A stretch of 6,866 bases of DNA. Source: DMER64 sp041652255. Lineage in GTDB: Bacteria > Bacteroidota > Bacteroidia > Bacteroidales > UBA932. The notes beneath the pieces were generated by a model. That model did not search any database and was not told the DNA's origin. It saw nothing but the letters and a program-made list of their open reading frames with translations. The DNA lies in NCBI GenBank assembly GCA_041652255.1, contig JBAZHT010000090.1, forward strand, positions 1 through 6,866, in the 5' to 3' direction. Made by a program: the position numbers and the translations under genes. Below, piece after piece: positions 6,831 to 6,866 of this stretch (positions are counted from its first letter, which is position 1; every line of letters begins with the position of its first letter).

Positions 6831-6860
6831 CAAAGTTAAACGATTATTTGAAACCGCAAA
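6831..6860 (-). promoter_or_regulatory. Bacteroidota-type promoter of the S-layer-like operon
   Basis: On the minus strand TAACTTTG (6838-6831) matches the -7 consensus TAnnTTTG. TTTG at 6860-6857 matches the -33 element, with an 18-base spacer that is one or two bases shorter than usual. Transcription would start near 6824, giving a leader of about 70 bases. The leader is very A/T-rich and has no clear Shine-Dalgarno sequence, as is common for strongly expressed genes in this phylum. Confidence 0.65.
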
Positions 6861-6866
6861 ACATTT

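Overview
The window looks like chromosome of a member of the Bacteroidota, most likely Bacteroidales. The reasons are a DUF3109-type cysteine-rich protein of the form common in that phylum, promoter elements matching the Bacteroidota -7 consensus TAnnTTTG, A/T-rich leaders without a clear Shine-Dalgarno sequence, and a surface-layer-like lipoprotein paired with an outer-membrane barrel. It is gene-dense: six protein genes and no gene-free stretch over about 115 bases. No tRNA, rRNA, CRISPR array, insertion sequence or phage gene was seen.

Plus strand, 1-1781. The 3' part of a coiled-coil protein gene (its start lies left of the window) overlaps by four bases (TTGA) with hemW, a radical-SAM heme chaperone. 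The two are evidently co-transcribed and translationally coupled. hemW runs tail-to-tail into the next unit, and the two coding ends overlap by 29 bp.

Minus strand, 2798 down to 1753. A small lipoprotein gene (159 aa) is followed by a DUF3109 gene (189 aa) that starts at a GTG overlapping the lipoprotein stop (GTGA). A hairpin followed by a T-rich run lies inside the 3' end of hemW and may end this transcript.

Minus strand, 6751 down to 2881. This is the most distinctive part: a 997-aa lipoprotein with long helical arms at both ends, very rich in Ala, Glu, Tyr and Trp, followed after 25 bases by a 283-residue outer-membrane beta-barrel protein, then by a strong intrinsic terminator. A good Bacteroidota promoter sits about 80 bases upstream of the large gene. 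Size, lipid anchor and pairing recall the BT1927/BT1926 phase-variable S-layer locus of Bacteroides thetaiotaomicron, but that is an analogy from memory and not a demonstrated homology. Strong codon selectivity in the large gene fits an abundant surface protein. If there is an invertible promoter, its outer repeat would lie beyond the right edge of the window.
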